Positions 8,071-16,349 of a DNA stretch of 64,000 bases are shown in pieces (position 1 is the stretch's first letter; every line of letters starts with the position of its first letter). Under the pieces are notes generated by a model. That model saw only the letters and a list, made by a program, of their open reading frames with translations, made no database searches and was not told the origin of the DNA. The stretch covers positions 1-64,000 of the forward strand of contig CAVQEZ010000006.1 in the NCBI GenBank assembly GCA_963711635.1, given 5' to 3'. Source of the stretch: CADEED01 sp963711635. Lineage in GTDB: Bacteria > Pseudomonadota > Gammaproteobacteria > Steroidobacterales > Steroidobacteraceae. A program made the position numbers and the translations under genes.

Positions 8071-8987
8071 GCATGCGCGGCGTTCTGATCACCGGAGCCA
8101 GCGGCTTCATCGGCCGTCACGTGGTCCGCCTGTGCGCCGCGCGCGGCTGGCGCGCCTGGGCCTGGACGCGTGACGTTGCACGCACGCGGGCGCGTCTGGG
8201 TGCCCAGGCCCAGGTAGTTTCGAAACTCGAGGAAATTCCGGCCGACGCGCCGATCGACGCCATCGTGAATCTCGCCGGCGCGCAGGTGATCGGTCCGCCC
8301 TGGACGCAAGCCAGGCGTCGCCTGTTGATCGACAGCCGAGTGAAAAGCACCGACGCGGCCATCGTCTGGAGCGGGCGGCGCGCATCACGGCCGAGCGTGA
8401 TCATCAGTGCCAGCGCCATCGGCTTCTACGGTCCGGCGCAGGACGAATGGCTCGACGAATCCTCGCCCCCGCAGCCGCAGACGTTTCAATCGCAGCTGTG
8501 CATTGCGCGCGAGGAAGCGGCGAATGCCGCAAGGCATCTCGACATGCGCGTGGTGAATCTGCGCCTCGGCCTGGTCATGGGCGCCGACGGCGGCATCTTG
8601 CCGCGTCTCGCGTTTCCCGCAAGGCTCGGAATGGCGGCGGTGATCGGCGATGGGCAGCAATGGATGTCGTGGATCCACCTCGACGACCTGATGCGCATCA
8701 TCGAGCTGGCGCTGACCGACGAGTCCGTCGAGGGCGCGGTCAACGCGGTGGCGCCGGCACCGGTGCGTCAGCGCGAATTCCAGCGCGCGCTCACGCAGTT
8801 GCTGCATCGTCCGTTGTGGCTGCGCGTGCCCGCTTTCGCGCTGCGGGCAGCGCTCGGCGAAATGGCCGAGCTATTGGTGCGTGGCCAGCGCGTGAAACCC
8901 CGGCGACTTTCCGAGCGGGGCTTCGAGTTCCGTCATCCGGCGCTCGAAGGCGCGCTCGCAGACCTGCTCAAACCCGCACGTTCTTGA
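8067..8987 (+). CDS. TIGR01777-type NAD(P)-dependent epimerase (YfcH-like)
   Basis: 306 residues with an N-terminal Rossmann motif VLITGASGFIGRHVV, followed by IVNLAGAQVIGPPWTQARRRLLIDSRV, the catalytic-region motif SASAIGFYG, and a C-terminal segment with SWIHLDDLMRIIELAL and GAVNAVAPAPVRQREF. These are hallmarks of the TIGR01777/YfcH SDR subfamily, whose substrate is generally unknown. A DUF1731-like tail (LLVRGQRVKPRRLSERGFEF) is present. It is translationally coupled to DUF4166 and its end overlaps the convergent homospermidine synthase gene by 20 bases. Confidence 0.88.
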   Translation: MSMRGVLITGASGFIGRHVVRLCAARGWRAWAWTRDVARTRARLGAQAQVVSKLEEIPADAPIDAIVNLAGAQVIGPPWTQARRRLLIDSRVKSTDAAIVWSGRRASRPSVIISASAIGFYGPAQDEWLDESSPPQPQTFQSQLCIAREEAANAARHLDMRVVNLRLGLVMGADGGILPRLAFPARLGMAAVIGDGQQWMSWIHLDDLMRIIELALTDESVEGAVNAVAPAPVRQREFQRALTQLLHRPLWLRVPAFALRAALGEMAELLVRGQRVKPRRLSERGFEFRHPALEGALADLLKPARS

Positions 8988-10380
8988 ACTGCCAGGGATC
9001 GGTCTTGTCGAGATCCTCGGGAAACAGCCGCTCGCGATCGTGCAGCGGCGTCCAGTCGGTGTAGGCGCCGGTCATCGTGCCGAGATAGGGCATGCAAATT
9101 TCGAGGTTGCGCTTGTAGTCCATCTCGTCGGGCTCGACCAGGCCGACGTTCGGGTTTTCCATCGCCCAGATCATTCCCGCGAGGCACGACACCGTGACCT
9201 GCAGGCTGGTGGCGTTGTTGTGCGGGCAGAGCTTGCGCGCTTCCTCGATGCTCAGCTGCGAGCCATACCAGTACGCGTTCTTCTTGTGACCGGCGAGCAG
9301 CACGCCCAGCTCGTCGATGCCCGAGATGATCTCATCCATGAGGATGCGCTGGCGATCCTGCAGGTGCCAGTTGCGCCCGGCGAACTCATGCACCGAGACC
9401 ACCGCGGAATCGCTCGGGTGATAGGCGTAGTGGCAGGTCGGCCGGTACACGACCTCGGAGCTCTGGCGCACCGACAGGTAGTCGGCGATCGAGATCGCCT
9501 CGCCGTGCGTGATCAGGAAGCCGTGGAAATGACCCGCCTTCGGCGTCCAGGTGCGCACGCGCGTGGCCGCGCCCGGCTGCATCAGGTAGATAGACGCGCC
9601 GTTGCCGAAGTCGTAGCGCTTGCCGTCGCGCGGAAAATTCTTTTCGTGGGTGCCCCAGCCCAGTTCGGCGGGCTGCTGGCCCTCGCTGACGAAGCCGTCC
9701 ACCGACCAGGTATTGACGAATTCGTTGACTTCCTTCGGCCGCGAAGCGAGCTGCGTGTCGCGCTCGGCGATGTGAATGACCTTGATGCCGAGCTTGCGTG
9801 CGAGCTGGCCCCAGTCCTCGCGCGAGTTCGGCGTGCCCGCATCGACGCCCGTGTCACCCGCGACGTTCATCAGCGCCTGTTTGACGAAGTGGGACACCAG
9901 GCCCGGATTCGCGCCATGCGTCAGCACGGCGGTGGGCGCCCGCCCATTCTCCTTGCGCAGTGCCAGCGCCTCCTCGCGCAGCGCGTAGTTGGTGCGCCTG
10001 GAGTGCGGAATGGTGGCGTCGGTGTAGCCGCCCGGCCATGGCTCGATGCAGGTATCGAGGTACATCGCGCCCTTCGACCAGCAGAACTTGACCAGCGCGA
10101 TCGACGATACGTCCACCGACACGTTGAGCACGAAGTCGCCGCGGCCGATGTGCGGATCGAGCTCACGCCGATAGTTGTCGCGGGTCAGCGTCACTTTTAC
10201 GACCTTGATGCCGTAGTCCTCGGCCTCCTTCTTGCCGCGATCGTCGGACGTGACGATGGTGACGCGCTCTTTCGGGATTCCGATGTGACGCAGAACGAGC
10301 GGCAGCGTTCCCTGACCGATGCTGCCAAAGCCGATGAAAACGATGCGCCCCGGAAACTCGATGTGAACCTTGTGTGTCAT
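8968..10380 (-). CDS. homospermidine synthase
   Basis: 470 residues from MTHKVHIEFPGRIVFIGFGSIG. The N-terminal Rossmann domain includes GFGSIGQGTLPLV, then IVTSDDRG, FVLNVSVDVSSIALVKFCW and LDTCIEPWPGGYTD. These features and the length match bacterial homospermidine synthase rather than saccharopine dehydrogenase. The enzyme makes homospermidine from two putrescines (or putrescine and spermidine) in an NAD+-dependent redox-neutral reaction. An arginine decarboxylase lies 1.7 kb to the right, so polyamine synthesis is plausible as a local theme. An ATG at 10416 would add 12 unmatched residues. The 92-base gap upstream should hold its promoter. Confidence 0.88.
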   Translation of the reverse strand: MTHKVHIEFPGRIVFIGFGSIGQGTLPLVLRHIGIPKERVTIVTSDDRGKKEAEDYGIKVVKVTLTRDNYRRELDPHIGRGDFVLNVSVDVSSIALVKFCWSKGAMYLDTCIEPWPGGYTDATIPHSRRTNYALREEALALRKENGRAPTAVLTHGANPGLVSHFVKQALMNVAGDTGVDAGTPNSREDWGQLARKLGIKVIHIAERDTQLASRPKEVNEFVNTWSVDGFVSEGQQPAELGWGTHEKNFPRDGKRYDFGNGASIYLMQPGAATRVRTWTPKAGHFHGFLITHGEAISIADYLSVRQSSEVVYRPTCHYAYHPSDSAVVSVHEFAGRNWHLQDRQRILMDEIISGIDELGVLLAGHKKNAYWYGSQLSIEEARKLCPHNNATSLQVTVSCLAGMIWAMENPNVGLVEPDEMDYKRNLEICMPYLGTMTGAYTDWTPLHDRERLFPEDLDKTDPWQFKNVRV

Positions 10381-10472
10381 TACAACCCCGTGCAAATCAG
10401 GGCGAGAGGGTATCAACCATCATCCGGTGTTGCCACCCAATGAGATGAAGAAGAAGACGCGTGAAATCGACG

Positions 10473-11144
10473 TCAGGAAGTGACGGCGCGCCAGTGCGGA
10501 GGAAAGGTGCGCTCGTAGCCGGGCAGCGCTTCGACTCGCTGCAGCCAGCGGCCTAACGCGGGATAGTTCGCGTCCACCGGCAGAAAACGCGATGACAGTT
10601 CGCGCGCCTCCGGCGCCGCGAGCGCGCGCAGCAACAGTTTGATGCCGGGAAAAATCATGTAGTCCGCGGCGCCGGGCTTGTCACCCACGATCCACGAACC
10701 CTTCGACAACCGACCTTCGATGGTGCGCGCCTCGCCGGCGATCATGTGCATGGCGTAGGTGCTCTCGTCCGAGTACGGATCGCCCTGGCGATTGAGCAGC
10801 GCGCGCGTAATGCGCGTCACGTACGGCTCGATGTAAGCCTGGTACTCGCAGCACACACGCATGATCACCGCGCCCTCTTCGGCCGAATCGCCGAACAGCG
10901 GCTTCTGCGGATACTTGCGCTCCAGGTAATAGAGGACGGCGAGCGATTCGAACACCACGTATTCGCCGTCCTTGAGCACCGGCACGCGCCCGCGCGGATT
11001 CAGCGCCAGCATGTGCGGCGCCTTGTGCTCCTGCATCGCCAGCTGCAAAAGGTGGCTGTTGTAGGCCAGGCCCTTGTGCTCGAGCGCCAGCAACACGCGC
11101 CACGAGTAGGGACTGCCGCTGCCCCAGTAAACCTCGATTGTCAT
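10473..11144 (-). CDS. glutathione S-transferase family protein
   Basis: 223 residues starting MTIEVYWGSGSPYSWRVLLAL. The N-terminal thioredoxin-like domain shows SPYSWRV at the catalytic serine/cysteine position, GRVPVLKDGEYVVFESLAVLYYLERKYP (the conserved cis-Pro and glutathione-binding ES), then an all-helical C-terminal domain with KGSWIVGDKPGAADYMIFP, the N-capping box of GSTs. Likely a cytosolic glutathione-dependent transferase or reductase with unknown substrate. It is divergent from the sulfurtransferase gene, with a 40-base gap containing both start regions. Confidence 0.85.
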   Translation of the reverse strand: MTIEVYWGSGSPYSWRVLLALEHKGLAYNSHLLQLAMQEHKAPHMLALNPRGRVPVLKDGEYVVFESLAVLYYLERKYPQKPLFGDSAEEGAVIMRVCCEYQAYIEPYVTRITRALLNRQGDPYSDESTYAMHMIAGEARTIEGRLSKGSWIVGDKPGAADYMIFPGIKLLLRALAAPEARELSSRFLPVDANYPALGRWLQRVEALPGYERTFPPHWRAVTS

Positions 11145-11184
11145 ATGAGGAGCGCCATGAGTGCGGCCGATTGTAAAATGCGGC

Positions 11185-12039
11185 ATGCGCGCTTACACAA
11201 CATTAATTGACGCGACCACGCTCGCCTCACAACTCGAACGCGATGACGTGGCGATCTTCGACTGTCGATTCGAGCTCGGGAACCCGGGCTGGGGAGGATC
11301 CGAATACGCGCGCGAGCACATTCCCGGCGCGCAATACCTGCATCTCGACCGCGATCTCGCCGGTCCCATCACGCCGCAGAGCGGTCGCCACCCGCTGCCG
11401 GATCCGCAGGAATTCGCGCGGCGCATCGGTGCGCTCGGCGCCGGCCCGGGCATGCAGCTCATCGCCTATGACCTCGGCAACGGCGCCTACGCGGCGCGCT
11501 TCTGGTGGCTGGCGCGCTGGATCGGCGTGCGCAGCGTTGCCGTGCTCGACGGTGGCATCACGGCGTGGCGCGCAACGGGATTGCCGCTGGAGCGAACGTC
11601 GCGCACGCCGCAAGCGCGCCAGATGCCGGTGACGCTCGCCAATGATGCGGCGCTCGACAGCGCGGCGGTGGCCGAGCTCACCAAGCGACCGGGCAACCTG
11701 CTGGTCGACGCCCGCGGCGCGGATCGCTTTGCCGGCCGCAATGAGACCATCGACCCGATCGCCGGTCACGTGCCCGGCGCGCGCAACCTGCCCTTCACCG
11801 GGAACCTGGGTACGGACGGAAAATTCCTGCCGGTCGAGCTGCTGCGCCGGCGCTGGACGACGTTGCTGGGATCACAGCCGCCGGGCGCGGTCATCGCCAT
11901 GTGCGGCTCCGGAGTCACCGCCTGCCAGAATCTGCTCGCGCTCGAACACGCGGGCCTGGGCGGCGCGCGGCTGTATCCGGGTTCCTGGAGCGAGTGGATC
12001 CGCGATCCGCGGCGCCCGATCGCCACCGGGGGTTTTTGA
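11185..12039 (+). CDS. sseA: 3-mercaptopyruvate / thiosulfate sulfurtransferase
   Basis: 284 residues with two rhodanese domains. The first (residues ~5-130) has FDCRFELGNPGWG, HIPGAQYLHLD and YDLGNGAYAARFWWLARWIG, and lacks a catalytic cysteine. The second has LVDARGADRFAG, GHVPGARNLPF and the active-site loop CGSGVTAC with cysteine 240. CGSGVTA is the loop typical of 3-mercaptopyruvate sulfurtransferases. The enzyme transfers sulfur from mercaptopyruvate to thiol acceptors or cyanide in the cytoplasm. An upstream in-frame ATG at 11161 would add eight residues. I chose MRAYTT because it sits next to the domain start. Confidence 0.88.
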   Translation: MRAYTTLIDATTLASQLERDDVAIFDCRFELGNPGWGGSEYAREHIPGAQYLHLDRDLAGPITPQSGRHPLPDPQEFARRIGALGAGPGMQLIAYDLGNGAYAARFWWLARWIGVRSVAVLDGGITAWRATGLPLERTSRTPQARQMPVTLANDAALDSAAVAELTKRPGNLLVDARGADRFAGRNETIDPIAGHVPGARNLPFTGNLGTDGKFLPVELLRRRWTTLLGSQPPGAVIAMCGSGVTACQNLLALEHAGLGGARLYPGSWSEWIRDPRRPIATGGF

Positions 12040-12057
12040 GTGCTGCCGCACGAAATC

Positions 12058-12091
12058 AATCGCCGCCCCTTTCAGGGGCGTCGTACATGAA
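12058..12091. repeat. REP-like hairpin element, family A copy 1
   Basis: Intergenic hairpin CGCCCC-tttca-GGGGCG (12064-12080) flanked by AATCGCCGCC on the left and GGCGTCGTACATGAA on the right. The same flanks recur at 59431-59460 around a different loop, so this is a dispersed element and not just a terminator of sseA. Confidence 0.65.
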
Positions 12092-12114
12092 TTGCAAGAG
12101 AAAGACGAAATCAG

Positions 12115-14175
12115 GTGGGCGATCCCCGCACAGCAGCGGCGTGCGCCGACGTTTACTTGCAGGACCTATTTGATATCGTGCGCGCCAACGTGGCAGCCGA
12201 TCCCAACCAGACTCTCGTCAACACTCAGGGCAATGGGCAGGAGTCGGCGCGGCGCGCCGACCGTCCCATCGCCTGGTCCGTCGAAGATTCCTCCGAGCTC
12301 TACCAGGTCAATGCCTGGGGCAAGGGCTACTTCTGCGTGAACCCCGCGGGCCACCTGGTGGTTCGTCCCGACATGAATGCCGCGCGCGAGATCGACCTGT
12401 TCGACGTCGTGCAGGGCCTCAAGGAGCGCGAGCTCACCACGCCGGTGGTGGTGCGCTTCTCGGATATCCTCGCGCACCGCCTCAAGCACCTGTACGACTC
12501 ATTCGCGCAGGCCATCGCGGAAAACGACTACCAGAACCGCTACACCGCCGTTTTCCCGATCAAGGTCAACCAGCAGCGCCTGGTGGTCGAAGAGGTCTAT
12601 CGCTACGGACAACCATTCGGCTTCGGCCTGGAAGTCGGCAGCAAGCCCGAGTTGCTCTCGGTGATGACCATGACCGCCGATTCGCCGGAGCGCCTCATCG
12701 TCTGCAACGGATTCAAGGACGACAGTTACCTGGAAGCGGTGATCATCGCCACCAAGCTGGGGCGCACCATCATCCCGGTGGTCGAGAACTTCAGCGAGCT
12801 GCCGGCCATCCTGCGCATCGCCGAGAAATACAACGTGCGCCCGCGCATCGGCGTGCGCGTCAAGCTGGCCAGCGAAGGCTCGGGCAAGTGGCGCGATTCC
12901 GCGGGCGACAAGTCGAAGTTCGGCCTGTTCATCACCGAGATCCTCGAGGCGGTCGAGATCCTGCGCGAGAAGAACATGCTCGACTGCCTGCAGCTCGTGC
13001 ATTGCCACCCGGGCAGCCAGCTGCAGGACATCCGCCGCGTCAAGGACGCGATCAACGAGCTGGCGCATGTCTACGCGGAGCTGAAATTGCTGGGCGCCGG
13101 CCTGCAGTACATCGACGTGGGCGGCGGACTCGGCGTCGACTACGACGGCAGCGGCACGAACTTCTCCTCGTCGATGAACTACACGCTCAACGAGTACGCC
13201 AACGACGTCGTCTACCGCATCGCGAACGTGTGCAACACGCGCAAGATCGCCCACCCGATGATCGTCAGCGAGTCGGGGCGCGCGATCGCCGCGCACCACA
13301 GCGTGCTCATCTTCAATACGCTGGGCAGCCAGGCGCTGGACCAGTTCCGCGTCACCGGCAAGGAAGACCAGGAGCACGGCGGCGAACTGCCGCAGCCGGT
13401 GCGCGACCTGCTCGATGCCTACCGCACCGTCACCGAACGTCGCGTGGTCGAGTGTTACCACGACGCGCAGACCGCGCGTGACCAGGTGCTGCAGATGTTC
13501 AACCTCGGCCTGCTGACGCTGGCACAGCGCGGCCTGGCCGAGCGGCTCTACTGGGCGACCTGCGCGAAGGTCCGCGACCTCACGCGCAAGCTCGACGAGG
13601 TGCCGGAGGAGCTCGAGGACATCGAGTCCATCCTCTCGGACATCTACTTCTGCAACTTCTCGGTATTCCAGTCGCTGCCGGACAGCTGGGCCATCGACCA
13701 GCTGTTCCCCATCATGCCCATCCACCGCCTGAACGAGCGGCCCACCCGCAAGGGCGTGCTGGCCGACATCACCTGCGACTCGGACGGGAAGATAGACCGC
13801 TTCGTCAGCCAGCGTGACGTCAAGAAAACGCTCGAACTGCACGCGATCACCGCACAGGACGAGTACTACCTGGCGGCCTTCCTGGTGGGCGCCTACCAGG
13901 AAACGCTCGGCGACCTGCACAACCTGTTCGGCGACACACACGTGGTGCACGTGCGCTTCCACGACGACGGCGGTTGGTGGATAGAAGAGGTCGTGAAGGG
14001 CGATACCGCGAACAAAGTCCTGGAATACATGGAATACGACGTCGCCGACCTGCACCCGGCCCTGGCAAGGGACTGCGAGCGCGCGGTTCGGGAGGGCCGC
14101 ATGTCGGTGGCCGAGTCCCAGGGCATCAAGCGCTTTTACGAAGGCGAGCTCAACGGATACGCCTATCTAGAATAA
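12115..14175 (+). CDS. speA: biosynthetic arginine decarboxylase
   Basis: 686 residues from the GTG at 12115. The enzyme starts to match the family at WSVEDSSELYQVNAWGKGYFCVN. The PLP-binding lysine lies in YTAVFPIKVNQQRLVVEEV, followed by FGFGLEVGSKPELL, LQLVHCHPGSQLQDIRRVKDA, YIDVGGGLGVDYDGS and the C-terminal SLPDSWAIDQLFPIMPIHRLNE and GYAYLE. It decarboxylates arginine to agmatine, feeding putrescine synthesis. The family is usually 630-660 residues, so later in-frame GTGs at 12178 or 12190 may be the true start. The homospermidine synthase nearby makes a polyamine role likely. The gene is intact. Confidence 0.93.
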   Translation: MGDPRTAAACADVYLQDLFDIVRANVAADPNQTLVNTQGNGQESARRADRPIAWSVEDSSELYQVNAWGKGYFCVNPAGHLVVRPDMNAAREIDLFDVVQGLKERELTTPVVVRFSDILAHRLKHLYDSFAQAIAENDYQNRYTAVFPIKVNQQRLVVEEVYRYGQPFGFGLEVGSKPELLSVMTMTADSPERLIVCNGFKDDSYLEAVIIATKLGRTIIPVVENFSELPAILRIAEKYNVRPRIGVRVKLASEGSGKWRDSAGDKSKFGLFITEILEAVEILREKNMLDCLQLVHCHPGSQLQDIRRVKDAINELAHVYAELKLLGAGLQYIDVGGGLGVDYDGSGTNFSSSMNYTLNEYANDVVYRIANVCNTRKIAHPMIVSESGRAIAAHHSVLIFNTLGSQALDQFRVTGKEDQEHGGELPQPVRDLLDAYRTVTERRVVECYHDAQTARDQVLQMFNLGLLTLAQRGLAERLYWATCAKVRDLTRKLDEVPEELEDIESILSDIYFCNFSVFQSLPDSWAIDQLFPIMPIHRLNERPTRKGVLADITCDSDGKIDRFVSQRDVKKTLELHAITAQDEYYLAAFLVGAYQETLGDLHNLFGDTHVVHVRFHDDGGWWIEEVVKGDTANKVLEYMEYDVADLHPALARDCERAVREGRMSVAESQGIKRFYEGELNGYAYLE

Positions 14176-14526
14176 GTGTCATCGAATGAGCGAGTGCTCC
14201 AGAAGTGAGCGCTACCATTTCGTCGGGGCACACACCTGATTTCGCTGAAATTCCCGCAAATTGCTGCATTTGCACGCAGCGGGCTATCCACAGCACGCCC
14301 GTTATTTACAGCTTCTCGAAGCGAGGAGTAGCATCCGACGCGTTCGATGCGTCTAACGGTATTTCCCTGAGGAGTGCACGAACAACGGTGCAGGCCGCTG
14401 AGCCCAAGAGCTACGGATCGACCCTTTAACGTGTGCCCTGAAGCCTTGACCTGTTTTTAATCGACCGCGGTCATGCAGGGGGCCGCATCCCTGCCGCTGT
14501 CCGCTTTTTTGAGCGAGAAGTCTGGG
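14176..14526. other. 351-base intergenic region with possible RNA leader of the RRM gene
   Basis: No gene is visible. A small hairpin GCAGGG-N8-CCCTGC at 14475-14494 is followed ten bases later by a T6 run at 14505-14510, just before the RRM gene start at 14527. A TTGACC at 14446-14451 could be a -35 element, but no convincing -10 follows. The region is less GC-rich than its surroundings and could hold a structured 5' leader, as is common for RNA-binding and cold-shock genes. Confidence 0.4.
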
Positions 14527-14811
14527 ATGACGACGATCTATGTGGGCAATCTGCCCTTCTCCGCAACCGAGCAAGACATCAAGGTGCTGTTCGAGCGCCA
14601 TGGCAAGGTTGATTCCGTAAAACTGATCAACGACCGCGAGACGGGCAAGCCCCGCGGCTTCGGATTCGTTGAGATGGGCTCGGGCGAGGCGCAAGCCGCG
14701 ATCCAGGGCCTGAACGGCTATCAGATGAACGGTCGTCCACTGCGCGTCAACGAGGCGCAGGAACGTCCGCCGCGCCCGCGCCAGGGCGGTGGTGGTCCAT
14801 TCCGCCGCTAG
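14527..14811 (+). CDS. RRM-type RNA-binding protein
   Basis: 94 residues forming a single RNA recognition motif. RNP2 is IYVGNL (residues 4-9) and RNP1 is KPRGFGFVEM, followed by the last strand RPLRVNEA and a basic, glycine-rich tail ERPPRPRQGGGGPFRR. Bacterial one-domain RRM proteins bind RNA and are often cold- or stress-regulated. I chose MTTIYVG because the domain begins immediately, although an ATG at 14473 is in frame. It stands alone between a 351-base leader and a terminator-like hairpin. Confidence 0.88.
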   Translation: MTTIYVGNLPFSATEQDIKVLFERHGKVDSVKLINDRETGKPRGFGFVEMGSGEAQAAIQGLNGYQMNGRPLRVNEAQERPPRPRQGGGGPFRR

Positions 14812-14866
14812 TCCTCGCGACAGCGGCGCACAAGGCTATCTACTAGCGAACCAACTTCGATTCGAA

Positions 14867-14895
14867 CCCCGCCTTGCGGGGTGCCGCTTTCTTTT
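14867..14895 (+). terminator. Rho-independent terminator of the RRM gene
   Basis: Perfect hairpin CCCCGC-ctt-GCGGGG at 14867-14881, followed by a pyrimidine-rich tract with T3 and T4 runs (CTTTCTTTT) ending at 14895. It lies 55 bases after the RRM stop codon and just before the methyltransferase start. Confidence 0.65.
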
Positions 14896-14907
14896 GCCCG
14901 GAGTCCG

Positions 14908-15774
14908 ATGTTGCCGCTCATGCGATTTGCCCTGCTGGCGGCATTGGCCGTGCACCTCGCCGCGTGCGCAAGCGCACCGGCTGCGCCGCCGGCGCCCACG
15001 TCCACTCCCCCCGCGCCACCGCGCGACCTGGTCACGGCGGCCGCGATCGAACGCGTGCTGGGCGGCGAACATCGCCCGGCAGACCACCGCGCCCGCGACC
15101 TCCATCGGCATCCGCTCGATACCCTGCTGTTCTTCGGCATCAAGCCCGACATGACCGTGGCCGAAGCCTGGCCCGGGGCGGACGGCTGGTACACGGAAAT
15201 CCTCGCGCCACTGCTGTCCGACGCCGGCAAGTTGTACGTCGCGCAGATGCCCGCGAGCGCGGGCAATGAATATGTCGCCGCCAGCCTCGCGCGCTTCTCG
15301 GCGAAGCTCGCCGGCCGGCCGGACCTGTACGGCAAGGTGACCGTCACCACGCTGGGTGCGGATGGCGCCAATATCGCACCGCCGGGAAGCTGCGACCTCG
15401 TGGTTTCTTTCCGCAACATGCACAACTGGATGAATCTCGGCCATGCGTCGCAGGCTTTCAGCGCCATGCACCGCGCGTTGAAGCCGGGCGGCATTCTCGG
15501 CGTGGTCGAGCATCGTGCCGCGCCGTCACAGCCGCAGGATCCGCGTGCCACCAACGGCTACGTGAACGAGGAATATGCGATTCAGTTGATCGAGGCGGCC
15601 GGCTTCGAGCTGGTGGAACGTTCGCAGATCAATGCCAACCCGAAGGACACCAAGGACTACGAGCAGGGAGTGTGGGCGCTGCCGCCCAGCCTCAGGCAGG
15701 GTAATCGCGAGCGCGCCAGGTTCGAGGGGATCGGCGAGAGTGACCGTTTCACTTTGAAATTTCGCAAGCGATGA
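14908..15774 (+). CDS. COG4798-like predicted methyltransferase, lipoprotein signal
   Basis: 288 residues from ATG 14908 (a second ATG at 14920 is possible). The N-terminus is a lipoprotein signal, ALLAALAVHLAACAS. After a proline-rich linker the body reads IERVLGGEHRPADHRARD, LLFFGIKPDMTVAEAWPGADGWYTEILAPLL, CDLVVSFRNMHNWMN, ALKPGGILGVVEHRA and GFELVERSQI, the pattern of exported predicted methyltransferases (class I SAM fold with a modified glycine loop). The expected location is the periplasm or outer membrane, which makes SAM use puzzling. The substrate is unknown. The stop overlaps the next ATG by four bases. Confidence 0.8.
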   Translation: MLPLMRFALLAALAVHLAACASAPAAPPAPTSTPPAPPRDLVTAAAIERVLGGEHRPADHRARDLHRHPLDTLLFFGIKPDMTVAEAWPGADGWYTEILAPLLSDAGKLYVAQMPASAGNEYVAASLARFSAKLAGRPDLYGKVTVTTLGADGANIAPPGSCDLVVSFRNMHNWMNLGHASQAFSAMHRALKPGGILGVVEHRAAPSQPQDPRATNGYVNEEYAIQLIEAAGFELVERSQINANPKDTKDYEQGVWALPPSLRQGNRERARFEGIGESDRFTLKFRKR

Positions 15775-16349
15775 GCAGGAATCCTTCAAGCGCCCTGTTG
15801 CTTCCTGACTTCCGCGCTCGCCTGCGCGATGAGCTCGCGCGCCGGCGGCGCGTCAACCGGCGTTACTCAGTACGCGCTTTCGGCGAGTTTCTCGGCGTCG
15901 ACCACTCGACCCTGTCGCAGGTGTTGAGGGGTGTGCGGGCCGTGCCCGCGGGATGCCTGCGCAAATGGGCGGCGCGCCTCAAGGTAGGCGCGGAAGAAAT
16001 CGAGCTTTACGCAGCCGCCGATTGCGGCAACGATTTCGAGACGCTGGCGAAGCAGCTGCACCACATGCAGTGGATGGCCGAAGCGTCCGCGCTGATGACG
16101 AGATCCGCGCACTGGCGGCTGCTCCAATTGCTGCGGGCGCCCGATTGGCGTCCCGACATGCGATGGGCGGCCCGGCGCCTCGACGTCGAGGTGGATGACC
16201 TCAACGAGGCGTTGTCGCGCCTGTTGCGTCTCGGGTTGTTGAGCATTGACGGCGAGTGGCGCGATCTCAGCGGGCTCGAACAACCCCGTGCGGAACGCAT
16301 CGTCGAGCTGGCGCTGGCCCGCCTGCGCGGCGCGATGTCAGCTGCCTGA
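15771..16349 (+). CDS. helix-turn-helix protein of TIGR02147/DUF4423 type
   Basis: 192 residues. The N-terminal part reads RRVNRRYSVRAFGEFLGVDHSTLSQVLRG, a helix-turn-helix of the kind found at the start of TIGR02147 proteins, which in that family is followed by a DUF4423 domain. The C-terminal part (RWAARRLDVEVDDLNEALSRLLRLGLLSIDGEW) matches the DUF4423 pattern of predicting outcome through a second small helical domain. It is translationally coupled (ATGA) to the exported methyltransferase gene, suggesting it controls or senses that function. It is probably a DNA-binding protein. Confidence 0.65.
   Translation: MSRNPSSALLLPDFRARLRDELARRRRVNRRYSVRAFGEFLGVDHSTLSQVLRGVRAVPAGCLRKWAARLKVGAEEIELYAAADCGNDFETLAKQLHHMQWMAEASALMTRSAHWRLLQLLRAPDWRPDMRWAARRLDVEVDDLNEALSRLLRLGLLSIDGEWRDLSGLEQPRAERIVELALARLRGAMSAA

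Noticed and set aside
12499..14055. Long antisense frame over arginine decarboxylase (518 codons)
   Set aside because: A shadow of speA, whose plus-strand product matches the family throughout.
14283..14292. DnaA-box-like CTATCCACAG
   Set aside because: A single site with one mismatch to the consensus, and no further boxes, AT-rich region or replication genes nearby.
14850..14882. T-loop-like sequence (GGGGTTCGAAT on the minus strand) suggesting a tRNA
   Set aside because: The flanking bases do not pair as T-arm or acceptor stem, and no D-arm or anticodon arm is visible. The segment is better explained as a terminator hairpin.
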